Numbered from the stretch's first letter, positions 9,065 through 17,756 are shown. The stretch: 64,000 nucleotides of DNA from Halovivax asiaticus JCM 14624 (GCF_000337515.1 NZ_AOIQ01000021.1:117834-181833), one strand, 5' to 3'. Numbers and translations are program-made. The notes: generated by a model from the letters alone, not told the origin.

Positions 9065-10171
9065 ATGCCCTCGTTCGATCGACAACAGTTGACGGATCGT
9101 GCCGATTTCCGTGAGTTTATCGATCAGCTCGAGAGCGTCGCCGTCTGGTCGGGAAGCAGAACCGGACTCGAATACATGAGTCCCGCGTTCGAGGAGATCT
9201 ATGGCCGACCCATCGAAGACGTCATGGAGGACATGGCCGTCATCGTCGAGTCCACTCACCCCGACGATCGTGAGGCGATCGTGAATTTGTTGGCGGGTGC
9301 CGACGAGCGCATCCGAAACGAGGACTCCGTCCGGGAAGAACATCGTATCGTCCGGCCCGGTGGCGAGATTCGGTGGGTTGAAGCTCGCATTTTCCCGCTC
9401 GAGAGTGCCCCCGGCGAGGACCCCGACGCGGTCGGCGTCACGATCGACATCACGGATCGGAAACGCGCCGAACTCGAACTCGAGCGACAGAACGAGCGCC
9501 TCGAACGATTCGCCAACGTCCTCTCTCACGATCTTCGCGGCCCCCTGACCAGCGCAAGGGGATATCTCGAACTCGTCACGGACGAGTTCAGTCACCGGTA
9601 CCTCGACGCGGTCGGACAGGCGCTCACCCGAATCGAAGAAATCATCTCGGACGTGTTGACCCTCTCTCGGATCGGAAAAATGGCTGAAACGAGTGAATCC
9701 GTCGATCTCGCGGAAACAGCCAGAGGGGCCTGGCAGATAACGGACGAGGATCACGGTCACCTCGCGGGGATGGACGATCTCGGAACGATCGAGGCCAGTA
9801 GGAGTCTCGTCGGTCAGCTCTTCGAGAACGCGTTTCGGAACGCTGTGGAACACGGTTCCACGAGCCATGCAGAACCTGACGGTTCCGAAGACGCCCTGGA
9901 ACATGGTTCCCAGGACGTCACGGTCCAGGTCGGGCTGCTCGAGGAGAAAAACGGGTTTTATATCGCCGACGACGGGGAGGGCATTCCCGAAGCCGAACAT
10001 GAGGAGGCGTTCGAGGCCGGCTACTCCACGTCCGATACGGGAAGCGGCTTCGGTCTCCTGATCATACGGGAGATCGTCGACGTCCACGGCTGGGACGTCC
10101 GTATTACGGTTTCAGAAACCGGCGGTGTCCGTCTCGAGGTCTCGAACGTCAACGTGGGCCCCGTCGACTAG
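9065..10171 (+). CDS. PAS-domain sensor histidine kinase
   Basis: A soluble 368-residue kinase. PAS lies at residues about 15-132 (YMSPAFEEIYGRPIEDV, then HRIVRPGGEIRWVEAR), HisKA at about 140-210 with His155 in NVLSHDLRGP, and HATPase_c from about 230 with the N-box NAFRNAVEHG, DDGEGIP and GSGFGL. Right after the N-box there is an in-frame repeat insert (see the repeat entry). The ATG at 9065 was chosen because the PAS domain begins soon after and the upstream frame is low-complexity. It converges with the next kinase gene: the two coding regions overlap by four bases at their stops. Confidence 0.87.
   Translation: MPSFDRQQLTDRADFREFIDQLESVAVWSGSRTGLEYMSPAFEEIYGRPIEDVMEDMAVIVESTHPDDREAIVNLLAGADERIRNEDSVREEHRIVRPGGEIRWVEARIFPLESAPGEDPDAVGVTIDITDRKRAELELERQNERLERFANVLSHDLRGPLTSARGYLELVTDEFSHRYLDAVGQALTRIEEIISDVLTLSRIGKMAETSESVDLAETARGAWQITDEDHGHLAGMDDLGTIEASRSLVGQLFENAFRNAVEHGSTSHAEPDGSEDALEHGSQDVTVQVGLLEEKNGFYIADDGEGIPEAEHEEAFEAGYSTSDTGSGFGLLIIREIVDVHGWDVRITVSETGGVRLEVSNVNVGPVD
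9845..9914 (+). repeat. intragenic palindromic repeat in histidine kinase
   Basis: Two related units lie in frame behind the ATPase N-box. The first is a perfect palindrome, gtggaac-acg-gttccac (9845-9861), coding VEHGST. The second, cctgg-aacatggttc-ccagg (9895-9914), codes LEHGSQ. They are joined by a linker coding SHAEPDGSEDA. The same peptide pattern occurs three times in the neighbouring kinase gene on the other strand. Confidence 0.7.
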
Positions 10172-11955
10172 TTGGACGCAGTCTGAATCTCGAACCGTGC
10201 ACCACCGGTTGCTCCCTCCATCGTTCGAATGTCCCACCCGTGGGCCTGCACGATCTCCGTCACGATCGCCAATCCAAAACCCGTCCCGACTTCGTTGGTC
10301 GTAAACCCGGGGTCGAAAATCTCGTCTCGAATGGCTGCCGGAATGCCCGTCCCGGTGTCCTCGACGTAAAAGCCGGTTCCCGCGGGTAACGGACCGACCG
10401 TAACCGAGATATCGCGTCCACCGCGTTCGAGTTGATCCTCGGTCAGCGATCGACTGCTCGTCGAACCGTGCTCCACACCGTCTTCTGAACCCACTGGTTC
10501 CGAACGGCTCGTCAAGCTGTGCTCGACGGTGTTCTGCCGAGCGGACGAGGCAGGGCTCGTCGAACCGTGTTCGACACAGTTCCGAAACAGATTCTCGAAC
10601 AGTTGCTGTAGCCGCGCCGGGTCCGCGTCGACGGTTCGATCGAGCGGTTCGTCGAGCTGCAGTGTTGCGCCGGTCGTCTCGACCATCTCCCAGCTCTTCT
10701 CCGCGACTGACGCGACGTCGACCGGCACGGGTTCGTCGATTTGCTGGCCCTCTCGAGCGAGCAACAGTACGTCCTCGATCAGTTCGTCCATCCGATCGAG
10801 CGCTTCGTCGGCCGACTGCAGGTGAGAGATGTCGCCTTCCTCCACCGCGAATTCGATTCTCGCTTTCGCCACCATCATCGGGTTTCGCAAATCGTGCGAG
10901 ATAATGCTCGCGAACTGGTCCAGTCGATCGTTTTGCTGCTCTAATCGCTGTCTGTACTGCTCGCGTCGTGTGATGTCGGTCAGCGTGAGCATCCGGCCGA
11001 GCTGTTCTCCACTGGCCGAGAACGGATTCGTCGTGAGGCGGTAGTACGACGTCGTTCCATCTCGTTCGATTTCGAGTATCGCGTCCGTGGCATCCAGCGT
11101 CTCGAAAATCGAGGGCAAAACCGATTCGAGCGGGACGCCGTTCGTCCCGCGTAACTCGGGGTAGAGCGTTCGAGCCGCTCGGTTGTAATCACGGATGCGA
11201 TCAGTTTCGTCGAGGAGAATCATCGGCTCGTCGGTTTCGCCGGTCAGATTGATCGTCTGGAATCGATCGATATAGACGTAGAAGACGCCGATGGCGAACG
11301 CGGCGACCCCGAGGGGCTGATACGTGAATTCGACGAACCGATTGGTCGTCACGCTACCCACGTCGATCAGGATTGGCAACCCGGAGAGCAAGACGACACC
11401 GAAGAGCGCCGCGGTGTCGTAGCTCACTTCCAGAAACAGTTCGTAAAGCATGAAAAATCCGATGAAGGCGAGCGCGTACGCCAACCCCATCGTGATCCAG
11501 TACAACGGCTCGTGCTGAACCAGCAGATGTGGAAAGGGGCTGGCAGACGGACTGGCGGTAAAGTACAGGCCGTGGATCGGATTCGTGACTTTGATCGAAA
11601 CGACGACGAGATAGACTCCGACTGCCACCTGTCGGATGCGCGTGTTCCGGTGAAGCGACCGACCAGTATACGCAGAACAGAAGTAGAGCCACGCGCCGAC
11701 GGTAGCGGGGCCGACTACGAGCCCACCAACGTAGAACCAGTACTGAAGGGTAGGTGTGGGGGCGGCGATATAGCCAACGTGCGCGGCTGCCCACAACCCG
11801 GATATTACCAACATCGCACGGAGACCGCGTCGTGAGTCGGGGTCCTCGATACGATCCACTCGGCGTACACTGACGAAGCACACGATCGCCGCGACGCTGA
11901 AAAGAACGACGTACCCGAACCACAGAACGCGAGACGTGTACTGAAAGCCGGTCAC
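10168..11955 (-). CDS. membrane histidine kinase with 7-TM sensor and PAS
   Basis: A 595-residue kinase. Residues 1-230 contain seven hydrophobic helices of the histidine-kinase N-terminal 7TM type. A PAS domain spans about 240-330 (LLDETDRIRDYNRAARTLYP). HisKA has His354 in SIISHDLRNPM, and HATPase_c has the NLFRNCVEHG N-box, EDTGTGIP and GTGFGL. Between the N-box and the rest of the ATPase domain there is an expansion of about 50 residues made of three copies of a V-E-H-G-S-T-S peptide. No cognate receiver gene is adjacent in the same direction, although a receiver-PAS protein follows upstream on the same strand. Confidence 0.87.
   Translation of the reverse strand: MTGFQYTSRVLWFGYVVLFSVAAIVCFVSVRRVDRIEDPDSRRGLRAMLVISGLWAAAHVGYIAAPTPTLQYWFYVGGLVVGPATVGAWLYFCSAYTGRSLHRNTRIRQVAVGVYLVVVSIKVTNPIHGLYFTASPSASPFPHLLVQHEPLYWITMGLAYALAFIGFFMLYELFLEVSYDTAALFGVVLLSGLPILIDVGSVTTNRFVEFTYQPLGVAAFAIGVFYVYIDRFQTINLTGETDEPMILLDETDRIRDYNRAARTLYPELRGTNGVPLESVLPSIFETLDATDAILEIERDGTTSYYRLTTNPFSASGEQLGRMLTLTDITRREQYRQRLEQQNDRLDQFASIISHDLRNPMMVAKARIEFAVEEGDISHLQSADEALDRMDELIEDVLLLAREGQQIDEPVPVDVASVAEKSWEMVETTGATLQLDEPLDRTVDADPARLQQLFENLFRNCVEHGSTSPASSARQNTVEHSLTSRSEPVGSEDGVEHGSTSSRSLTEDQLERGGRDISVTVGPLPAGTGFYVEDTGTGIPAAIRDEIFDPGFTTNEVGTGFGLAIVTEIVQAHGWDIRTMEGATGGARFEIQTASN
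10441..10575 (-). repeat. three-copy in-frame peptide repeat in histidine kinase
   Basis: Three tandem units of 45-51 bases code VEHGSTSPASSARQNT, VEHSLTSRSEPVGSEDG and VEHGSTSSRSLTEDQ in order. Each unit begins with a near-palindromic core of the gtcgaacacggttcgac type. The middle unit shares EPxGSED with the insert of the kinase on the opposite strand, so the two genes exchange or inherit the same element. Confidence 0.7.
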
Positions 11956-12061
11956 TGTGGAGTATTAGATCCGGTTGCAGAAATAGCTGCGTTCACTCGC
12001 ACGCGACTGTCGCCTGCTCGTTCGAAATCGGGTCGATCGCACGCTGAAACGACTGGTGCGC

Positions 12062-13219
12062 TCACTCAGGCGGTTTCAGGTCGGTGACGTCTCGGTAGAA
12101 CCAGACGTATTCGAGCGCCCCGTGTTCGTTGCGAATGGTACTCGAGTACTGATCCAGGACCGTCCCGTCGTTGAGATGAATTTCGTTTCGTTGCGGTTCG
12201 TCCGGCCGCTCGTACTGTTTCTCGACGTTCCGAACGAACGTTTCCGGGTCTTCGACGCGAGTTACCGCGTACTCGAGGGGGGATTCGTCGCTTACTCCCT
12301 GAATGACGCTATCGGGGACCCCCCACAGGTCGGCGAATTTCTCGTTGGTGAGGAGGATCCCTTTCTCTTCGTCGGTAACGAGAATGCCATCCGGGCTGGT
12401 CTCGAAGAAAGACTCGATGAGCGACTCTCGGTAGTCGAGTTCACGTTCGCGCTCGACGTGTCTGGAGATATCACGAACGATGGTAACCACGCCGTCCGCT
12501 CCGTCCCAGGTGAACTGGCGGCTGGTGACCTCGGCGGGAACTGAGTCCCCCTCGGACGTTGTTACGGACCGTCGTTCCCGTTCGAGGATCGGAGCAGTCG
12601 CGCCTCGAGTCGATCGTCCGCTCTCTGCCGTTTCGCCCCCGTGCTGGAGAAATTCCGAGATTTCACGGCCGCGAATCGCCGCTTCGTCCTCGAGTGCTAA
12701 CAGTTTGACGGCGGCTGGATTGGCGTAGACACACTCCCCCCGGACGCTACCGATGATCGCATCGGGGGACACCGCGAGTATCGTTCCGGCACGCGACTCC
12801 GATTCGATGGCTTCGTGGTGACTTCGATCCTGTTCGACGGCGTTCCGTATCCGCTGAGCGAGGACCCGATATTGGTCCGGCTCAGCTCCTTTTTGCATGT
12901 AATCCGTCACGCCAGCCCCGATCGCCTCGCTCGCGATCCGTTCGGATCCGTGCCCCGTGAACAGGATGAAGGGAAACCGGGGCCGCTCCGATCGAATGCG
13001 CTGAAGGAACTCGAGACCGTCTATCTCCGGCATATCGTAGTCGCTGACGATACAATCGAACGTCGTCTCCTCGATGAGCCGGAGTCCCGCTCGCGCACTC
13101 GTCGCGGTCGTCACTGACAGCTCCTCGACCGCTCGCTCGAGAGCCACGGCGGTGAGATCGACCATCGCCGTATCGTCGTCGACACAGAGGACGGAGATCG
13201 ACGACCCGTCAGGGGTCAT
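12062..13219 (-). CDS. receiver-PAS-PAS protein without kinase domain
   Basis: The 385-residue protein begins with a receiver domain (VLCVDDDTAMVD, phospho-acceptor Asp60 in CIVSDYDMPEIDG, then LFTGHGS and the later YMQKG lysine). Two PAS regions follow, one from about 150 (ILAVSPDAIIGSVRGECVYANPAAVKLL) and one from about 265 (SFFETSPDGILVTDEEKGILLTNEKFADLWG). It ends at FYRDVTDLKPPE, where most haloarchaeal relatives continue into HisKA-HATPase. No kinase remnant follows in the 106 bases before the next gene. It may relay signals to a separate kinase such as its neighbour. Start ATG 13219 places the first receiver strand ten residues in; a longer frame to 13267 is possible. Confidence 0.8.
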   Translation of the reverse strand: MTPDGSSISVLCVDDDTAMVDLTAVALERAVEELSVTTATSARAGLRLIEETTFDCIVSDYDMPEIDGLEFLQRIRSERPRFPFILFTGHGSERIASEAIGAGVTDYMQKGAEPDQYRVLAQRIRNAVEQDRSHHEAIESESRAGTILAVSPDAIIGSVRGECVYANPAAVKLLALEDEAAIRGREISEFLQHGGETAESGRSTRGATAPILERERRSVTTSEGDSVPAEVTSRQFTWDGADGVVTIVRDISRHVERERELDYRESLIESFFETSPDGILVTDEEKGILLTNEKFADLWGVPDSVIQGVSDESPLEYAVTRVEDPETFVRNVEKQYERPDEPQRNEIHLNDGTVLDQYSSTIRNEHGALEYVWFYRDVTDLKPPE

Positions 13220-13453
13220 GCGAACATGAAGGCCTCCCGTAGTCAAGTCGCTGTTGACCGATCGCACGGAAAGTCAGGCTTTGGGAACGTTACGCTCGAA
13301 ATAACCGACAGCGTTCGATTTGGCCGGCCCAGTCCGACGTGGCGTCCAAGACAGGGGTCCTCTCCCCACCGTCTGGAGACCGAGGCGGGGACGAACGGGG
13401 AGCCGGGAGCGACGATTCGCGTGGCCCTCAGATCCCCGACGTGAACCGGGCGA

Positions 13454-14845
13454 TCACTCGAATCCGGTCCGAACCATTTCGCCCCACTCCGCGTTTCCGC
13501 TGACGTATCGGACGAGTGCGAGCCACGCGATCGCGGCCTTCCACTGTCTGTAGGGGAAGTGTTCGAGCAGCGCGTACCCGAGCAACGAGGCGATATCGCT
13601 GGGCGTTCGGTACCGCTGGAAGCTGAGCACCTCGTTGAGAACGCTCAGCCACGAGAGGAGGGTTCCGACCCCGATTGCGATCGCCAGAAAGAGAAGGAAA
13701 AACGATACGTTCAACACGCCGAGAAGGAACGCGGCCGGAACGAATACGTACCCGAGTCCCTCGACGAGCGGGCCGAGGGCTTCGACTAACAGGAAAAACG
13801 GGAGCGCAAACAGGCCGATCGCGCCGTACTCCCGGCGACCGATCATCGACCGGTGGATCCACAGCGTCTCGAGCAGGCCCTGGAACCAGCGCATCCGCTG
13901 GCGACCGAGCACGGTCCGCTTCGACGGCACTTCGGTCCAGACGACGGGGTAGGGGACGAACTCCACCCGGTAGTCGGTGCCGGCGAAGTGCCGGTGAAGT
14001 CGCACGACGAGTTCCATGTCTTCGGTGATCGTCTCCGTCGAGTAGCCACCCACTTCGCGGACGGCGCTCGTTCGAAACAGGCCAAACGCACCGGAGATGA
14101 TGAGCAGGCTGTCGAGGCCGCTCAGTCCGACGCGACCCGAGAGAAACGCCCGGAGGTACTCGACGACCTGAATATTGACCAGCCGATTGTCCGAGAGTCC
14201 GACGGTGGTGACGATACCCCGGGACGTCGAACAACCGTTGACGACGCGGACGGCCCCGCCCGTCGCGATCGTCTGTGTCGGCTGCCTGAGAAACGGCTCC
14301 GCGACCTCGAGCAGCGCGGCTCGCTCGACCATACTGTCGGCGTCGATGGCACAGAACAGCGGCTGATCGGTGAAGAACACGCCCGCGTTGAGCGCGTCAG
14401 CCTTTCCGCCGTTGTCCTTGTCGATCACGACGAGATTTCGCTCGGCCGACTGATAGACGTCGTGAACCGGCTCACAGGGCAACTCGTACGGGATCGGCGC
14501 GTCGATTCGATCGAGGTCGAAGCCGTCGGTGACGGCCTCGAGCGTCCCGTCGGTGGAACCGTCGTTGACGACGATCACCTCGACCTGCGGGTACTCGAGG
14601 TTGAGCAGCGAGCGGACGGAGTCGGCGATGACCGCCTCCTCGTTGTACGCCGGGACCACGACGGCGATCCCGGGCAGGAACGGCGATCGATACGGGTCGT
14701 ACGTCGGCTTGAGTAGCCAGTCGCGGACGCTCTGTCGGAGAACGACGAACGAGACGAGGTGGATGACGAGGTAGCTCCCGTTGACCAGTAGGAAGTAGGC
14801 CACGAAAAAGACGCTGATAGGCCACAGCAGGCTATTCAGGACCAT
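13454..14845 (-). CDS. processive family-2 glycosyltransferase
   Basis: A 463-residue membrane glycosyltransferase of the poly-GlcNAc/hyaluronan/cellulose synthase type. A hydrophobic helix opens the protein. The catalytic domain shows AVVVPAYNEEAVI, VIVVNDGSTDGT, DKDNGGKADALN, a CAIDADSM metal-binding DxD, TEDMELVVRLHR (catalytic-base TED) and R-Q-R-M-R-W, the QxxRW motif that marks processive enzymes. Three to four helices close it. It should polymerise a sugar from a nucleotide donor and export it. It starts inside the end of the HEAT-repeat gene (10-base overlap), making translational coupling likely. The product could be an exopolysaccharide used in biofilm formation. Confidence 0.88.
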   Translation of the reverse strand: MVLNSLLWPISVFFVAYFLLVNGSYLVIHLVSFVVLRQSVRDWLLKPTYDPYRSPFLPGIAVVVPAYNEEAVIADSVRSLLNLEYPQVEVIVVNDGSTDGTLEAVTDGFDLDRIDAPIPYELPCEPVHDVYQSAERNLVVIDKDNGGKADALNAGVFFTDQPLFCAIDADSMVERAALLEVAEPFLRQPTQTIATGGAVRVVNGCSTSRGIVTTVGLSDNRLVNIQVVEYLRAFLSGRVGLSGLDSLLIISGAFGLFRTSAVREVGGYSTETITEDMELVVRLHRHFAGTDYRVEFVPYPVVWTEVPSKRTVLGRQRMRWFQGLLETLWIHRSMIGRREYGAIGLFALPFFLLVEALGPLVEGLGYVFVPAAFLLGVLNVSFFLLFLAIAIGVGTLLSWLSVLNEVLSFQRYRTPSDIASLLGYALLEHFPYRQWKAAIAWLALVRYVSGNAEWGEMVRTGFE

Positions 14846-15936
14846 CCGGCGGCACCCCTCCGTGGCGGGTTCAGTTCGGCGTTCGCCCACGCGATAGCGG
14901 CCGCGAAATGCGCGGGCGCCTCGCTTTCGCCCGCGTCAGCGTCGATCGTCGGCAACGAGGCACCGATCCTGTCAAGCGTGCGCGCCGCCGTCACCCGACA
15001 CCGATCGTTCGGATCCGTGACGACGGCGTACTGCAGCCACTCGATCGACGTCGAATCACCCCACCGCCCGAGCAGCGCGTAACACGTGAGACGGACCCCA
15101 GGATCGGGATCGGAGAGGATGCGTTCGACGTCGACGTACTGACGAACTGACGGCTGCCACCCCTGCCGCTCGAAGGTAGATAGCGTCGCGGCGCGAACGG
15201 CCGGCGAGTCGTGTTCGAGCAACGCTCCCAGCCATTCGAACAGCGCGGGCCGACGTTCGAGCCGACAGTGACCAAGGACGAGCAGACACTGCAACAGCAA
15301 CGCCTCGTCCCACTGCTCGCCCTCCGCAGTCAGCTTCGACGTCAGTGCCGACGCATCGGTCTGATTGAGCCGGTAGAGCGTGTCCAGGGCGAACACCGAG
15401 AGGCGTTCGTCGTTGCGCCAGAGCAACAGCGAGGTCGCCTCCTCGGTCGCGTTCGGGCCGCCGCAGACGAGGAGCAGTCGTGCAGCTGCCGCCCGCGTCG
15501 TGGAGTGGCCGACCGACGCCGCCCGCAAGCGGTCGACCGACACCGGCTGTTCGAGCAGCGTCAGCCAGATGAGGCCGCGAAGTCGCGTCGTCGTTCGCCA
15601 CGACTCGAGCGAGCGAACCGCTCGATCGTCGATACCGGCCGCTGTCGCGAGCTCCAACAGCTGCTCCCGTTCGCTTCCACGAAGCTTTCGGAGATACTGG
15701 GCGATCATCTGGCGGATGACGTACCGTTCGAGCCGGGAGTGGGTCTCGTACCAGCGCTCCCAGTCGGGGGTGGATCGCTCGAGCTGGGCGAACAGATCGG
15801 GGACGAGCTCGTGCCGTATGGTTTCGCGTCGGCCGTCGATACTGTACCGAATAACCGCGACGAGAAACGTGATACTCGCGACGAGGAGACAGCCACCGAC
15901 GATGGCAATGCCGACGTCACCGAGCCACGTCGTCAT
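14836..15936 (-). CDS. membrane-anchored HEAT-repeat protein
   Basis: A 366-residue protein with one N-terminal helix (WLGDVGIAIVGGCLLVASITFLVAVI) and then a long helical region with HEAT-like units, such as RLRGLIWLTLLEQPVS, DSPAVRAATLSTFERQGW, PDPGVRLTCYALLGRWGD and PNDRCRVTAARTLDRIG. Such proteins are scaffolds. The start overlaps the stop of the response regulator by the ATGA pattern, and its end overlaps the glycosyltransferase start, so the three are made as one set. I infer that it couples the receiver to the membrane glycosyltransferase; no enzymatic motif is visible. Confidence 0.8.
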   Translation of the reverse strand: MTTWLGDVGIAIVGGCLLVASITFLVAVIRYSIDGRRETIRHELVPDLFAQLERSTPDWERWYETHSRLERYVIRQMIAQYLRKLRGSEREQLLELATAAGIDDRAVRSLESWRTTTRLRGLIWLTLLEQPVSVDRLRAASVGHSTTRAAAARLLLVCGGPNATEEATSLLLWRNDERLSVFALDTLYRLNQTDASALTSKLTAEGEQWDEALLLQCLLVLGHCRLERRPALFEWLGALLEHDSPAVRAATLSTFERQGWQPSVRQYVDVERILSDPDPGVRLTCYALLGRWGDSTSIEWLQYAVVTDPNDRCRVTAARTLDRIGASLPTIDADAGESEAPAHFAAAIAWANAELNPPRRGAAGWS

Positions 15937-16304
15937 TGGAGGAGCCGGTCTAACCTGACGGCAACTTCCGATGGACTGAACGGTTTCACGACGTAATCGT
16001 CTGCGCCGAGGGTGAATCCTTCCACGACATCGTCTTCGAGACCCCGACCGGTGATGAGAATTATCGGGAGGTCGTCGTAGCGCTCGTCCGTCTCGAACCG
16101 GCGGAGCAATCCGAACCCGTCGATCCCGGGCAGCATGATGTCGAGCAACATCGCGTCCGGAAGCTCGTCGGTCGACTCGAGGTACTCCCAGCAGTCCTCG
16201 CCGTCTTCGATAACGACGACCTCGTAGTCGTCCAGCTCGAGCCGGTAGGTGAGCACCTCCGAGATCTGTTCGTCGTCCTCGACGACGAGCACCGCCGTAC
16301 TCAT
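15933..16304 (-). CDS. single-domain response regulator
   Basis: A 123-residue receiver domain with no output domain. The acidic pocket is VVEDDEQ (Asp10, Asp11), the phospho-acceptor Asp55 lies in AMLLDIMLPGIDG, and the switch Thr and Lys are in ILITGRG and DYVVKPFSP. The ATG at 16304 gives the normal family start; the longer frame upstream is rich in Arg and not conserved in type. It is the first gene of an operon with the HEAT-repeat and glycosyltransferase genes. A stand-alone receiver ahead of a synthase suggests post-translational control of polysaccharide synthesis. Confidence 0.87.
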   Translation of the reverse strand: MSTAVLVVEDDEQISEVLTYRLELDDYEVVVIEDGEDCWEYLESTDELPDAMLLDIMLPGIDGFGLLRRFETDERYDDLPIILITGRGLEDDVVEGFTLGADDYVVKPFSPSEVAVRLDRLLQ

Positions 16305-16539
16305 GGTCCCACCGGATCGATCGCGAGGCGTATCTCGCCGGCAACCTCGAATCGACCGCCGACCTCGGACTCGACCGGTGCGGGTGTGGTTGTCCGTGGC
16401 ACGAATGGTGCTCGTACACCGCCACCGCGGATAAATGCCGACCCAACACTGCAATTTGCAATCACGGAGTGAGTACGGCCTCACTATACCCACCTACTGA
16501 ATACGCGAGCCCGAACCGTTCACAAAAACTGGGTTGGGC

Positions 16540-16962
16540 CTACGTCGCTGCGATTCGTGGTGCTACCTGCAGCGCAACGGCTGTATCACAGGTGTTCTCG
16601 ATAGTCCGAATGCGGGCTACAGAGAGTGTGTCGGTCTCGAACACTGCGAGCACCTCCCGGGACACCTCTCCGAGCCACTCCGTCTCGTCTCTGTCGAGTG
16701 TCGAACCGCCATCGGTCAGGGTGCATGCCGCTCTGAGCTCGGTCTCGGTTGCTGGCCACGAGTCGAGTTCGTACCCGAGAACGCGACACACGCTGAGCGG
16801 ATCGAACCCGACTGACGCCGCAGCATACGCGATTCGCCTGACCGTCGGTTCGTACAGTTCGACGAAGTGGTCGACGTCGATCCCTGCGCGCTTTGCAGCA
16901 CGTCGCCGTTTGTAATCGGCGGGCCCAAAATCGGCAGTCGCGAGGGAAATGATCACTCCCAT
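16540..16962 (-). CDS. hypothetical protein
   Basis: A 140-residue protein from ATG 16962 that I do not recognise. It starts MGVIISLATADFGPADYKRRRAAKRAGIDVDHFVELYEPTV and continues with alternating helices, several Cys and a C-terminal helix-rich part (EVSREVLAVFETDTLSVARIRTI). The central acidic/hydrophobic pattern looks like a folded domain and the codon third positions look coding. An in-frame ATG at 17028 would add 22 residues of low-complexity type. It is not clearly linked to its neighbours. Confidence 0.5.
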   Translation of the reverse strand: MGVIISLATADFGPADYKRRRAAKRAGIDVDHFVELYEPTVRRIAYAAASVGFDPLSVCRVLGYELDSWPATETELRAACTLTDGGSTLDRDETEWLGEVSREVLAVFETDTLSVARIRTIENTCDTAVALQVAPRIAAT

Positions 16963-17067
16963 CCGCCTGGTCGTCGGTACCGTTCCGTCTTGAGTCTCGC
17001 GGCGTTCGTTGTCCCGTGACGAGCGCATCAGGGACGTATTCCGGCCCGCGGGCGTAGCGGAATCCTG

Positions 17068-17466
17068 TTACTGATGGGCCGGGAAACGGTCGCGCGAGGC
17101 GTGGACGACGTTGAAACACCGGTCGTGATCGCAGAATTTCGTGTCGCGTCCCTCGCACACCGCCACGATGTTGGGTCGCTCCGTGTCGGCGCAATCGTGG
17201 CAGTACCGAGCCGTGAACCAGGCGCGCTCCGAATCGAACTCGGCCGTGTGCGTCGCCGCTGCGTCACAGTCGTACACGGTACAGGTTCTCCTAGCGGGTG
17301 AGTGATCTTCGAGAACCGCGTTGAGCCCCAGTCGGAGGCTCTCGTACCCCTCGGCGATCGTCTCGCGGTCCCCCGTTTCGACTATCGATCTAACCACGTT
17401 CGAGTTCGCGGCGCACGGGTTGCGGAACGAGTACCGATCCGGTACATTCGAGAAGCGATAGCACAT
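17068..17466 (-). CDS. small Cys-rich protein, possible zinc-binding
   Basis: A 132-residue protein with paired cysteines: CTVYDC, CHDC and CEGRDTKFCDHDRC. They could form one or two zinc sites, with CxxC pairs about 25 residues apart. I do not recognise the family. It lies between an unknown gene and a broken toxin-antitoxin locus, all on the minus strand. No catalytic motif is visible. Confidence 0.5.
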   Translation of the reverse strand: MCYRFSNVPDRYSFRNPCAANSNVVRSIVETGDRETIAEGYESLRLGLNAVLEDHSPARRTCTVYDCDAAATHTAEFDSERAWFTARYCHDCADTERPNIVAVCEGRDTKFCDHDRCFNVVHASRDRFPAHQ

Positions 17467-17470
17467 CCGC

Positions 17471-17521
17471 CTACGCGAGGTGGATCAACGGGCCGGCGTC
17501 ACCGACGACTATCCTGCTCAT
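17471..17521 (-). pseudogene. 16-codon remnant of a PIN-domain toxin
   Basis: The frame opens with ATG at 17521 and reads MSRIVVGDAGPLIHLA before a TAG. The peptide is the typical first strand and catalytic Asp of a PIN domain (VVGDAGPLIHLA). The rest of the toxin is absent downstream. The antitoxin-like gene lies just upstream, in the usual order. Premature stop and loss of about 130 codons make it non-functional. Confidence 0.65.
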
Positions 17522-17537
17522 CGGACGGCACTCAGGC

Positions 17538-17756
17538 CTACAGTCCCCACTTCACGTCCGCCTTGACTGCCTCCTGCGCCGTCTCGACCTCGTCGACGAG
17601 TTCGGCCCCGAATTGTTCGACGGCTTTCTCCCGGTCGTGTTCGTAAACGAGCACCTGCTCAATCACGTCGGACTCCTGTAAGTCGCGAGCTTCGGCGATC
17701 TCTCGGACGCGTTCTGATATTTGGGCAGCAACGGCGTACGATCGCGTGGTACCGTT
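17538..17756 (-). CDS. antitoxin-like helical protein, start codon missing
   Basis: The residues NGTTRSYAVAAQISERVREIAEARDLQESDVIEQ and a tail ending ADVKWGL resemble the small helical antitoxins placed before haloarchaeal PIN toxins. The expected start (M-G-T-T-R) reads AAC instead of ATG at 17754-17756. An in-frame ATG at 17903 would add about 49 unusual Arg/Thr-rich residues. Either translation begins at a weak codon or the gene has lost its start. The decay fits the truncated toxin remnant 17 bases downstream. Confidence 0.5.
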   Translation of the reverse strand, partial: NGTTRSYAVAAQISERVREIAEARDLQESDVIEQVLVYEHDREKAVEQFGAELVDEVETAQEAVKADVKWGL

